DNA of 64,000 nt, from the NCBI GenBank assembly GCA_963677015.1, contig OY781533.1:3162001-3226000 (forward strand). Direction: 5' to 3'. Below the pieces are notes generated by a model, which had not been told where the DNA came from, made no database searches, and saw nothing but the letters and a program-made list of their open reading frames with translations. Below, piece by piece: positions 53,271 through 62,109 of the stretch; the stretch's first letter is position 1; each line of letters opens with the position of its first letter. The position numbers and the translations under genes were made by a program. Source of the DNA: G963556115 sp963677015. Its GTDB lineage: Bacteria > Planctomycetota > SZUA-567.

Positions 53271-53726
53271 ATGAATATGAATAAAGAGAGCTCACTGGGA
53301 TATCGCTTCAATGTTTTATCAAGACTGAATATGTCATTTCTGAATAATAATCTGAAAAAATTCGGCATCAGTGCCGGACAGGTATCCTGCCTGGCCGAGC
53401 TTCTCAACCATAGTTCACCAGTATCTCAAAACGAAATATCAACCGCTCTCGCAATTGATCAGGCAGCGACAACCCGTACTCTAGATATCTTAATTAGTAA
53501 AGGATTTGCCACCCGTGCCATTAATCCCGAAAATCGGCGGCAAAATCTGGTCTCCGCCACCCCCGCAGCCCGTAAAATTTCCACCGACTATTTTAATACC
53601 CTCAAAGACACCGATAAAATCTTCAGCTCCGGTATAACCAGAGAGGAGCACAAACTGATTCTAAAGATTATGGATCAGATGATTGCAACTGCCATGAAGG
53701 AAAAGAATGAACTCTCCAATTGTTAA
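53271..53726 (+). CDS. MarR-family transcriptional regulator
   Basis: 151 residues, normal for the family. The winged helix is seen as ISAGQVSCLAELLNHSSPVSQNEISTAL, then IDQAATTRTLDILISKGFATRAINPENRRQNLVSAT, flanked by dimerisation helices. Members repress efflux genes and are released by phenolic or drug ligands. It overlaps the MFS transporter gene by 20 bp. Two palindromic operators upstream support autorepression of the operon. AGGA lies seven bases before the first ATG. Confidence 0.93.
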   Translation: MNMNKESSLGYRFNVLSRLNMSFLNNNLKKFGISAGQVSCLAELLNHSSPVSQNEISTALAIDQAATTRTLDILISKGFATRAINPENRRQNLVSATPAARKISTDYFNTLKDTDKIFSSGITREEHKLILKIMDQMIATAMKEKNELSNC

Positions 53727-55101
53727 CACTGAACCTGTTTCCTCAGGAACCACTCTGTTTATTGTCTCCGCGGTACAGTTTCTCGCACCATTTATGATGT
53801 CAGCCGTCGGTGTAGCACTCCCGGCTATCGGACAATTTTATACAGCCAGCGCAGTCTCTCTCAGCCTAGTTGAAATGACCTATATTCTGGCACTCTCACT
53901 CTTCCTGCTTCCAGCCGGCAGACTGGCCGACATCTACGGACGCAAGAAAATGTTCACCACCGGCGTTATAATCTTCACTCTGGCCACGACCCTCCTTCCC
54001 TTTGCACCTTCAATCTGGGTATTTATCGCTTTCCGCTTCTTACAGGGCGTAGGCGCATCTTTCAATATCTCTACCTCCATTGCCATCCTTTCCGCAGTCT
54101 TCCCCAAAGAACACCGCGGCCGCGCCATGGGTTTTGCCGTCGCCAGTGTCTACCTCGGTCTCTCGGCCGGTCCTACACTTGCCGGAGTTATGATAGCATA
54201 CTTGGGCTGGAAATGGATATTTCTGGTAACAGTACCGGTTGCCCTGCTCATAGTTATTCTCACTCTGACCTTCCTGAAGGGAGAATGGAAAGGAGCCCCC
54301 GGACAAACATTCGACTATACCGGCTCACTTATATATATGCTCTCACTGAGCGGTCTTATTGTCGGCATTTCCCATCTTGAACATGGTCTCTGGGCGCTAG
54401 TACTTACCTGTCTGGGCGCTCTCGGTCTTATCGGTTTCAGCGTCTTCGAGTATCACCGTAAATCACCGATTATCGATATGCGCCTGATCGTCAGAAATAG
54501 GGTTCTCGCCTTCAGTAATATCGCCACCTGGATCAACTATGCCGCCTCATTCGGTCTGACCTTCTTCTTCTCGCTCTACCTGCAGATAGTCAAAGGTCTA
54601 CCGCCGCAGACTACAGGGCTGATTCTCATTATTCAGCCGGTCATACAGGCAGTTCTTTCACCCGTTGCCGGCTCCTTTGCCGATAGGTTATCACCGGCAA
54701 AGATGGCAACCGCCGGTATGGCAATCTGCGCCGCCGGTCTTGGCCTTGCCGCCTTTATCAACTCTACCTCCGAAATCTCACTCGTGATTCAGATCTTAAT
54801 TATTATGGGTATCGGCTTCGCTCTCTTCTCTACCCCAAACATGACCACCATCATGGGCTCGGTCGAACCTTCTCATTACGGTATCGCCTCCAGTCTGGTA
54901 GCGACCATGCGTACCCTCGGAATGCTGACTGCGATGACGATAATCACCACACTTCTCAGCATGTTTATGGGTAACGCCGGCATCACCCCGGAAACCATAC
55001 CGGGATTTATCCGTACTCTGCACGTAGGCTTTATCTGCTTCTCGCTGCTCTCGCTAATAGGTATCATTTTCTCGACCGTACGTGTCCAGCGAAAGAGCTA
55101 A
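53707..55101 (+). CDS. MFS multidrug efflux transporter (DHA2/EmrB-QacA type)
   Basis: 464 residues, strongly hydrophobic with about 13-14 membrane segments. The MFS motif A is seen as AGRLADIYGRKKMF in the first cytoplasmic loop. The motif C region of antiporters is seen as VASVYLGLSAGPTLAGVM. A conserved FRFLQGVGAS segment is also present. It exports drugs or other amphipathic compounds by proton antiport. The start lies inside the marR-like gene (AAGGA five bases upstream), so translation is coupled. No periplasmic adaptor gene is adjacent, so it probably works alone in the inner membrane. Confidence 0.92.
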   Translation: MNSPIVNTEPVSSGTTLFIVSAVQFLAPFMMSAVGVALPAIGQFYTASAVSLSLVEMTYILALSLFLLPAGRLADIYGRKKMFTTGVIIFTLATTLLPFAPSIWVFIAFRFLQGVGASFNISTSIAILSAVFPKEHRGRAMGFAVASVYLGLSAGPTLAGVMIAYLGWKWIFLVTVPVALLIVILTLTFLKGEWKGAPGQTFDYTGSLIYMLSLSGLIVGISHLEHGLWALVLTCLGALGLIGFSVFEYHRKSPIIDMRLIVRNRVLAFSNIATWINYAASFGLTFFFSLYLQIVKGLPPQTTGLILIIQPVIQAVLSPVAGSFADRLSPAKMATAGMAICAAGLGLAAFINSTSEISLVIQILIIMGIGFALFSTPNMTTIMGSVEPSHYGIASSLVATMRTLGMLTAMTIITTLLSMFMGNAGITPETIPGFIRTLHVGFICFSLLSLIGIIFSTVRVQRKS

Positions 55102-55176
55102 TCCCTACAAAAGCCAGCTACAACCGAACAATCCCGACTTATTCTAAAAAATAAATATAACTAATAACAAAAAAAA

Positions 55177-55206
55177 GGGCTTGTAAACTTATAAGTTTAC
55201 AAGCCC
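55177..55206 (-). terminator. Terminator of the tRNA-Leu gene
   Basis: A perfect 30-nt palindrome (GGGCTTGTAAACTT, AT, AAGTTTACAAGCCC). Leftward it is followed by TTTTTTTGTT. It lies 9 bp after the tRNA 3' end. It may also stop the rightward MFS transcript. Confidence 0.85.
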
Positions 55207-55214
55207 ATCAGGTA

Positions 55215-55300
55215 TGGTGCGGAAGAGAGGATTTGAACCTCCACGATATTGCTATCACTTGGCCCTGAACCAAGCGCGTCTGCCGTTCCGCCACTTCCGC
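55215..55300 (-). tRNA. tRNA-Leu (anticodon CAG)
   Basis: An 86-nt leftward gene including an encoded CCA. The 7-bp acceptor is GCGGAAG with CTTCCGC, followed by discriminator A. The anticodon stem CTTGG/CCAAG encloses the loop TTCAGGG, giving anticodon CAG. A long variable arm (TGATAGCAATATCGT), as in class II tRNAs, and the T-arm GGTTCAAATCC are present. A promoter lies at 55315-55342 and a terminator at 55177-55206, so it is a single-gene unit. Confidence 0.95.
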
Positions 55301-55314
55301 AGTTATGATTTAAA

Positions 55315-55342
55315 ACAATACTTATATCGCCAGATTTGTCAA
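55315..55342 (-). promoter_or_regulatory. Promoter of tRNA-Leu
   Basis: Read leftward: TTGACA (55342-55337), 16-bp spacer, TATTGT (55320-55315), 14 bp before the tRNA 5' end. Confidence 0.65.
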
Positions 55343-55561
55343 TACATATTTCTAAATTGATTATGCACCCAGCTTAGCATAAAAGACATATAAACCTATG
55401 ATAAAACACGAGTAACATCTATTACACCCATGATATTTTTTCTCGTAAATTTTCATATAATATCATGAATATAACGCATACTCAATCATCATCAGACTCT
55501 AATAGTCAACGTTTGCTGCCACGATACACAACCAGGCGCTTTTAAAAGCAGACATTCACCA

Positions 55562-55990
55562 CTATAAATCCAGCTGTTTAACCGATAATATCTGCGATCC
55601 CCGGTACTTCCAGCTGCCGTCTTTATCTTTACGCATTATCTGCAGCGCATCGATCTCAACACTTTTTATCTCCGGGTTATCACTTTTAGGTAGATTCTGC
55701 TGAATTACTCTTATCACTATATAATCACCGCTCTTACCTACATACTTTACCGATGAAATCTTAAAATCCATATCCATATTCAGCATAGACTCTGCAACCG
55801 CTTTCAGCTCAGCTTTATAATTTGGAGCTGTTTTATCCAGACGGTTGATCACCTGCCCCAGATTCTTACTCTTGGTTGCAGCCAGATACTCCTTATAAAC
55901 AGTAAAGGCATCCTGATAATCATCAGCTTTTACAGCGGTAGCTGACAGTACCAGTATAAGTAATAACAATATTCTCTTCATCACGCCCAT
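55562..55990 (-). CDS. Small exported protein, about 142 aa
   Basis: A signal peptide (MKRILLLLILVLSATAVKA, cleavage before DD) is followed by a ~120-residue mixed alpha/beta domain (AFTVYKEYLAATKSKNLGQVI, then beta-rich KISSVKYVGKSGDYIVIRVIQ, SWKYRGSQIL). The pattern of an N-terminal helix pair then strands recalls NTF2-like domains, but this is not certain. Either the ATG at 55990 or the ATG at 55981 could be the start. The signal end VKADD is the same as in the autotransporter upstream. It lies 35 bp after that gene, so it is probably cotranscribed and may help in the periplasm. Confidence 0.7.
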   Translation of the reverse strand: MGVMKRILLLLILVLSATAVKADDYQDAFTVYKEYLAATKSKNLGQVINRLDKTAPNYKAELKAVAESMLNMDMDFKISSVKYVGKSGDYIVIRVIQQNLPKSDNPEIKSVEIDALQIMRKDKDGSWKYRGSQILSVKQLDL

Positions 55991-56025
55991 CTACTCCTTT
56001 TACAGTTATAAGTCTTATCAGAAAC

Positions 56026-57339
56026 TTAAAATCCAATCTTTATGCCCGCACTCACCCCGGTATTAGAACCACTTTTCCAGCTTTTATAATCATAACGCCC
56101 ATAAATCGAAATATTATCCCGAATCAGTGCCGTAAGCCCCGCTCCCCAGTAAACACGGTATGTATCCATACCGTTGAGATTAGTGGCATAGGTCTGCCCG
56201 CCAATAGCAGCAGCCGTGGTAGAATTACGCATACCTCCGGTATTCAGATACTCCACTTCCCAACCGCCCCAGACCTCAGGCAGAAACGCCACATCAGAAC
56301 TCAAAGTAAAAAGCCTACCCGCTTTCGCACCGATATCCTGAATCAGCGAATTTGAATTAAAGCTGTGCAGTGTGAGATTACCGGCCCCTGCTCCCGTCTC
56401 AGTATACTCTGGATCATAAAACATAGTATATCCCAGAGTATAACTTGGAGTAAACGTAAATTCAAGCGGCAGTTCAAAAGTATAACCCGCTGTACCAGTC
56501 AGATTAAAGTCAATCCCGGTACGCTTCCCCTTAGCGATAGAATCATCGATATACAAATAACGCCTTGATTCAATCATATGAATACCCATAGTCGGGCTCA
56601 GATCAACAAAAAAGTTATCCCAGTCATATGCTGCGTACGCACCCAGTCGGATTACCTCATCCGTACTCTCACCCCGCTTATAATCAACAGTGGTTGTATT
56701 GTAACTGTAACCAAGCAGCGCACCCAGCCTCAATTCGCGCGCAAAGGCGTAATCAAAACCGCACATCACCCCGACATTCGAGAATTCATAACCGAAAGTA
56801 TAGTCTTCTGCGTCCTGATTACCCCAGCCGCCATAACCGTTGGCCCAGACCGTAAACTTATTATAATCATTTACTGACTGCGTATTCTCACCTTCTTCAG
56901 CGGCTTCATAAGCTTCAGCGAGACTATCCGCATCCGCCATCTCACCCAGGGCCGCAGTTGCTCCGCCTGAGCTGAATGTCGAAGCAAATGCACTCGCAAC
57001 CCCGCCGGAACGAAAAACACTCATCTGCCTGCTGACAGCACCCGCAGACTGCAATACCCCGCTAAGAGCCGATTGCACCGTTGCCGCAGTCGCACCTTCA
57101 CCGACCAATTCATCCGCCGCTCTACCCAGATCCGAACCTAAAAGCATACTGTATTTAGTGGCAAATTCCTGACCTTCGGCATTGAAATCTCCCTGATTCA
57201 TAATAACATAAGCATACCCTCTACCGGCAGTCACTGAACCGCCGCCATCGGTAACCATATCTACAAATCCGGAAATATCATCTGCCTTTACAACCGTTAC
57301 AGAAAACATTAGCGCAAAAATCAAAAATAACTTCGTCAT
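56026..57339 (-). CDS. Autotransporter beta-barrel protein with almost no passenger
   Basis: 437 residues. The signal peptide is at 1-19 (MTKLFLIFALMFSVTVVKA). A short region of ~140 residues follows (GGVASAFASTFSSGGATAALGE). The rest, from about residue 160, is an autotransporter beta-barrel of ~275 residues with alternating aromatic strands, ending in Phe (GIKIGF) as needed for BAM insertion. From FNAEGQEFATKY on, it is clearly homologous to the C-terminal third of the neighbouring 1116-residue autotransporter. It has lost, or never had, the long beta-helix. It may act as a plain outer-membrane porin-like protein or as a partner of its neighbour. Confidence 0.88.
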   Translation of the reverse strand: MTKLFLIFALMFSVTVVKADDISGFVDMVTDGGGSVTAGRGYAYVIMNQGDFNAEGQEFATKYSMLLGSDLGRAADELVGEGATAATVQSALSGVLQSAGAVSRQMSVFRSGGVASAFASTFSSGGATAALGEMADADSLAEAYEAAEEGENTQSVNDYNKFTVWANGYGGWGNQDAEDYTFGYEFSNVGVMCGFDYAFARELRLGALLGYSYNTTTVDYKRGESTDEVIRLGAYAAYDWDNFFVDLSPTMGIHMIESRRYLYIDDSIAKGKRTGIDFNLTGTAGYTFELPLEFTFTPSYTLGYTMFYDPEYTETGAGAGNLTLHSFNSNSLIQDIGAKAGRLFTLSSDVAFLPEVWGGWEVEYLNTGGMRNSTTAAAIGGQTYATNLNGMDTYRVYWGAGLTALIRDNISIYGRYDYKSWKSGSNTGVSAGIKIGF

Positions 57340-57404
57340 AAAATTCTTTCATTCAATTTATATTATTTATGCCGATTCATATAGCCTATAATATCCACCG
57401 TGCC

Positions 57405-60400
57405 TTAGAAATCAATCTTTATTCCGGCACTGAACCCCGCATTATATCCCTTATGCCAGATCTTATGATCATAGCGCCCGAATACCGAGATATTATCATT
57501 CACCAGTGCCGTCAGCCCCGCTCCCCAGTAACCTCGGTGTGTCGCCATACCATTCATAGTGGTAGCATAGGTCTGACCGCCAATAACAGCGGCTGTGGTC
57601 GAGTTACGCATTCCGCCGGTATTAAGGTACTCCACCTCCCAGCCGCCCCAGACCTCCGGCAGAAATGCCAGACTGTCACTCACACTGAACAACCTACCCG
57701 CTTTTATTCCGATATCCTGCAGCAGCGAATTCGAAGTAAAACTATCCACCTTCAGGTTACCCGCCCCAGCTCCGGTCTCGCTATATTCAGGATCATAAAA
57801 TCTTGTATACCCAAGGCTGTAGCTAGGAGTTACCGTAAACTCATATGGCAGCTCAAAATCATATCCGATAGTCCCGGTCAGATTAAAGTCAACTCCGGTA
57901 CGCTCGCCCTTGGCCGTCAATCCGTTAACTATCAGATTACGCTCCGATTCCAGCAGGTGAATTCCCGCAGTCGGACTCAGATCAATAAAGAAATCATCCC
58001 AGTTGTACGCAGCATACGCACCAATACGCAGCACATTATCCGTGCTGTTACCCTGATTATAATATACCTTGGTTTTATTATAGGTATAGCCGAATAATGC
58101 TCCCACCCGCAGTTCACTTCCCAAAGCATAATCCAGACCGCACATCACGCCTACATTATAGAAGTCATAACCGCTCATATACCCTTCACTGCCCTGATCA
58201 CCCCAGCCTCCATAGACATTCGACCAGACCCTTACCTTATTATATATATCCTCCGTCTCAGCACCATCCTCCTCAGCTACCGCCTCATAGGACTCCGCCA
58301 GCGTATCCGCATCCGCCATATCCCCCAGCGCCGCTGTCGCTCCGCCCGAGCTGAAATTGGACGCTAGAGCGCTCGCCACACCGCCGGAACGAAAAGCGCT
58401 CATCTGACTGGAGACCGCCGCTACCGCCTGGCTCACTCCGGAAAGCGCAGCCTGCATCGCTGCTGTCGTCGCACCCTCACCGACCAGCTCATTCGCCGCC
58501 CTCCCTAAAGCCGAACCGCTGAGATTATTGAACCGGTCAACAAACTCCTGACCTTCGGTATTAAAATCAATCTGGTTATTCAGCAGATAGGTAAATCCTG
58601 CCGCAGCTCTTGCCGAACCGCCGCCACCTTCTACCGCACTGTCCACAGCAGCAGTGTTGGTCGTAACAATTACCCCGGTCGCATTATTTGTCAATGTATA
58701 CAACCGGTACGCATCCGCCGTATTCAGCGTATCACCATCCTCAAAACTGTCTCCCGTACTACTGATCGCCGTACTGAAGACATGGGTATAGGTTGTACCG
58801 GAGACCCCGTTTATGCCATACACGTTTACCAGCTGCGCTGCGGTACCCGTTACCTTGGTCGAGCTGTCGGTAATCGTACCCGTCACCTTGGCACCACTGT
58901 CCGCCGCTTCCGAACTGCCGAAATCAAGCACCAGCACTCCGCTCGCGGCAGTACCGCTGAAATCAAGACTTCCCAGCTTCGCCGTACTCTGGGAACCCAC
59001 CTTTATTGTTGCATTCCCCGCCGAGATATCAAACCCGCTGAAGCTCTTGGCACTGCTGCTGGTAATATCCAGCGTCGAACCGCTTTCCAGAGTAACACTG
59101 CCGAAATTATCACTGGCAGTACCAGTACTCAATGTCAGCGTCTTACCCGCCTCGACTGTCGTCCCGTCAGCACCAATAGTTACCGTACCCGCAGTATCAA
59201 GCACACAGTCACCACTCACGACCAGACCATACGCCACCAGCGTAGCCGTACTGCTGCCATTGGTAGTTATATTACCGCTTACCAATAAATTAGACGCCAG
59301 GTTTATCGCCCCTGCCGTCACATTTACCGCATTTACATTACCGCTGGTTACGGTTGACAGCGTTCCGCCAACCGTAATATCACTGTTAGCGATCACACCC
59401 GCTCCGGTCACTTCCACGTCACCGCTGACATTAAGACTGCCGACAATTACATCTCCACTCGCTGTCAGCTTACCATCGACCGTTACCACACCGGCAGTCA
59501 TTGATCCGGTAGTAAGGTCTGTACCGCTGGTTGTCAGATTACCATTACCGCTGCCGCTGCTCGTCACCGTACCCAGATTTACCGTACCGCCACCGGTCAC
59601 CGTCAGTGTTATGTCTGTCGCGATATCAGTCGCCCCGGCAGTGATTGCCGCCCCGGTCGAGTCGAGTGTTGTCGCCGCATCAATATCCAGTGTGCCGACA
59701 ATGATATCACCGCCGCTGGCACTGATCGTACTCGCGCCCGCTGTCTGCAGCGTAAGCCCTGAAGCATTTGAAGTGAAGGCGACATCGCCAGTAGTTACAA
59801 GTGTTGACGTACCGGCAGTGAGTGTACCGAGATCAATCGTTGCGTTTCCACCGACAGTCAATGTTTTCCCGGAAGCAATATCCGTACTCCCGGCGCTGAA
59901 GTCATAATCACCCGTCGCCAGCTCGACCGTCTGATCAATATCCAGTGTCCCTACAGTCAGCGCTCCCGATGCTGTCACCGTCCCGCTGCCAGCTACCTGC
60001 AGTGTCGTGATACTTGTTCCCGCGAGTGACCTTGCTCCTGATCCGCTCAGCACAATACTGCCACTGCCCGTGACCGTTCCCAAAGCAATCGCATTACTCC
60101 CAGTGGTTGTCAGTGTCTGCGACCCACTGCTGAAAACAGTCCCGCCGGCACCAATCGTTATCGCATTAAGACTTGAATCCAGTGTAATAGAATTCGCTGT
60201 TTCAAGTTTATATATCTTCAGTGCCCCGGAATTACCGGCACTGATTGTCATACCAGCGGTATGACTTGCCAGAGTCAATGTATCTTCATTATCACCCGAG
60301 AGAGTGATTACTCCAGTTAAAGAAGACGCGACAAGATTTATTGTTGCAGAACTTCCATCTACCTCAACCGTTCCAAAATCAAAATTTACTGCATTTTTTA

Positions 60401-60755
60401 TTAAAAGCTCTGCTCCATCTGCCAGTGTAGTTTTATCTGTTATTGTCAAACTTTTTTGCACATAAAAGCTGAGCAAGGCCTCACTCACAGCATAGTCATT
60501 TAGAATTGTCAGCTCTTTAAGATACCAGTTTTGGCTCATATTTAGATAGGCGATGCTGTATCCGTTCATCGTCAAAGTATCATTGGTATTCACACTACCA
60601 GAACCGGCATTAAGCAATTCATCATACCAATTACCAATCGTCTGACTCCTGGCAAACACATCCGGCATCGCAAATAACAACAACACCGGCAGCAGCAATG
60701 CCGCTCCGGCTATTCTTCGCATTCTCCTGATATTATACACCACAGCCTCTTTCAC
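57405..60755 (-). CDS. Classical autotransporter (type Va) with beta-helix passenger
   Basis: Up to 1116 residues. The signal peptide is RRIAGAALLLPVLLLFAMPDVFA. The passenger (about 40-720) consists of short Gly/Thr/Ser/Val-rich repeats (TLDIDAATTLDSTG, VTVDGKLTASGDVIVGSLNV) that should form a right-handed beta-helix. A linker with GGVASALASNFSSGGATAALGD follows, then a C-terminal barrel from about 840, ending GIKIDF. The frame begins at a GTG (60755); a GTG at 60740 or the ATG at 60722 are alternative starts. It is secreted to the cell surface, probably as an adhesin or surface layer component. It is first in an operon with 56026-57339 and 55562-55990. Confidence 0.9.
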   Translation of the reverse strand: MKEAVVYNIRRMRRIAGAALLLPVLLLFAMPDVFARSQTIGNWYDELLNAGSGSVNTNDTLTMNGYSIAYLNMSQNWYLKELTILNDYAVSEALLSFYVQKSLTITDKTTLADGAELLIKNAVNFDFGTVEVDGSSATINLVASSLTGVITLSGDNEDTLTLASHTAGMTISAGNSGALKIYKLETANSITLDSSLNAITIGAGGTVFSSGSQTLTTTGSNAIALGTVTGSGSIVLSGSGARSLAGTSITTLQVAGSGTVTASGALTVGTLDIDQTVELATGDYDFSAGSTDIASGKTLTVGGNATIDLGTLTAGTSTLVTTGDVAFTSNASGLTLQTAGASTISASGGDIIVGTLDIDAATTLDSTGAAITAGATDIATDITLTVTGGGTVNLGTVTSSGSGNGNLTTSGTDLTTGSMTAGVVTVDGKLTASGDVIVGSLNVSGDVEVTGAGVIANSDITVGGTLSTVTSGNVNAVNVTAGAINLASNLLVSGNITTNGSSTATLVAYGLVVSGDCVLDTAGTVTIGADGTTVEAGKTLTLSTGTASDNFGSVTLESGSTLDITSSSAKSFSGFDISAGNATIKVGSQSTAKLGSLDFSGTAASGVLVLDFGSSEAADSGAKVTGTITDSSTKVTGTAAQLVNVYGINGVSGTTYTHVFSTAISSTGDSFEDGDTLNTADAYRLYTLTNNATGVIVTTNTAAVDSAVEGGGGSARAAAGFTYLLNNQIDFNTEGQEFVDRFNNLSGSALGRAANELVGEGATTAAMQAALSGVSQAVAAVSSQMSAFRSGGVASALASNFSSGGATAALGDMADADTLAESYEAVAEEDGAETEDIYNKVRVWSNVYGGWGDQGSEGYMSGYDFYNVGVMCGLDYALGSELRVGALFGYTYNKTKVYYNQGNSTDNVLRIGAYAAYNWDDFFIDLSPTAGIHLLESERNLIVNGLTAKGERTGVDFNLTGTIGYDFELPYEFTVTPSYSLGYTRFYDPEYSETGAGAGNLKVDSFTSNSLLQDIGIKAGRLFSVSDSLAFLPEVWGGWEVEYLNTGGMRNSTTAAVIGGQTYATTMNGMATHRGYWGAGLTALVNDNISVFGRYDHKIWHKGYNAGFSAGIKIDF

Positions 60756-61416
60756 TCTCCCTTTTTAACCCTATATTCTCTTCTCAACCAACGTCAGCCG
60801 CTAAATATTTACTCTCACTCCCGCAGCCCGCCCCATACTTCAAAATCTCCAGCGCCTCTCTCTTGCTCCCCGCATACCGCTATCAATTGCTTCCCCCTGT
60901 TTTCAGTCTCGCTCCCTTCACTGCCGGCTCTTCCTTCCAGCCCTCTCACGGCTTCCCCGCAATCCCGCCGCCGCTCCGGCCAATTCAGCCGCTCATCCCG
61001 CATACATATATGACATATTCCTGAAAACTGCCATACTTAATCCTACCATCCCAAGTTTACTAAGTCAACTTACATTAACCTTACATTTGTTCAAAACACC
61101 AATTTAATACCCAAAAAACCGTAAAATGCCACAATTTTACACCATTTTCAACTACAACCAAATAACCTCTGAAAATTTTTATCCTATATTGTCTCGCTTG
61201 CCCCTCTCATTTACTACTAGACATCAACAGCCCTGAGCCAGCCATATAAAAAACAACAGCATAATGCCGTTGTTCCCTCAATATCCTCCGATTATTCAGT
61301 ATTCACACTTCATTCTTTAACAATATTAGCGCGTACTCTAGGCTAAAAATACCTTACTCCCTGCCTCTCCAGCCTAATATCCCCCGCACACATTCACTCT
61401 TCCACCCTCACGCTCT
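60756..61416. other. Intergenic region upstream of the autotransporter operon
   Basis: 661 bp. It holds the response-regulator terminator at 61252-61274. The autotransporter promoter should lie here but no clear -35/-10 pair stood out. A leftward 62-codon frame (60815-61003) is Arg/Glu/Gly-rich and has no support. Confidence 0.5.
61252..61274 (-). terminator. Terminator of the two-component operon
   Basis: Leftward RNA: AACAACGGC, ATTAT loop, GCTGTTGTT (one G-U pair), then TTTTATATGG. It lies 143 bp downstream of the response-regulator stop. Confidence 0.75.
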
Positions 61417-62109
61417 CTACACCCGGACAAAAGCCTCTTCAAAAGCGTAGCCCCGATTGCGATGAGTAGTAACCGGCAGATCACGACCACATTTCTCCCG
61501 GCATTTCTTTCTGATTCTGGTTATCAGCACATCCAGTGAGTTATTATTCTCAGCATTACTCAAGTCATAGCCAAGCTGCGCCATTATGCTCTCTTTCGGT
61601 ACAATTTCACCAACCTTGCTCATCACCGCCGCTACAAACGCTCCCTCTTTGGAGGTAAGAATCATCCGCCGGTTATTCGGAGCGGTCAACGCCCAGCTAT
61701 CCTCTTCAAAGACCCACTTATCAGCTACTGCATTCTCCGTCTCTGCCTCCCGAATCTTACCATAAATGCTCTTTATCGCCGCTATCAGCTCTGCACTCTC
61801 TACCGGTTTGACAAAGTATATATCAGCCCCCGCCTCATAGCCTTCAACCCTGTCCTCCACCGATTCACGAGCCGATAGAATGATTATTTTACAGTTAGTC
61901 TGCCGGTCCAGATACTCCACCAGCTCAAAGTCATCCTTATCCGGCAGCCCGATATCAACTATGACAATATCAAATTTCTCCACCTTGATAATATTATAAA
62001 ATTCCTCAGCACTGCCGACACCGCAGACCTTGAACCCGTTATACTCCAGCACCAGAAGCAGATTCCCCCGCAACTCCGCATTATCCTCGATAATTAATAT
62101 CCTACTCAT
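61417..62109 (-). CDS. OmpR/PhoB-type response regulator
   Basis: 230 residues from the ATG at 62109; the frame extends further upstream but inside the kinase gene. The receiver domain has acidic pocket Glu-Asp in LIIEDN, phospho-acceptor Asp52 (IVIVDIGLP) and Lys101 (YFVKPVE). The C-terminal winged helix (about 135-228) ends in THRNRGYAFEE. The start overlaps the kinase stop by 8 bp (ATGAGTAG region), so the two are translationally coupled. Its targets are unknown. The autotransporter operon directly downstream is an obvious candidate, although a terminator separates them. Confidence 0.93.
   Translation of the reverse strand: MSRILIIEDNAELRGNLLLVLEYNGFKVCGVGSAEEFYNIIKVEKFDIVIVDIGLPDKDDFELVEYLDRQTNCKIIILSARESVEDRVEGYEAGADIYFVKPVESAELIAAIKSIYGKIREAETENAVADKWVFEEDSWALTAPNNRRMILTSKEGAFVAAVMSKVGEIVPKESIMAQLGYDLSNAENNNSLDVLITRIRKKCREKCGRDLPVTTHRNRGYAFEEAFVRV

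Noticed and set aside
60815..61003. Leftward 62-codon frame before the autotransporter gene
   Set aside because: Arg/Glu/Gly-rich sequence in a locally GC-rich stretch, no RBS, no domain.
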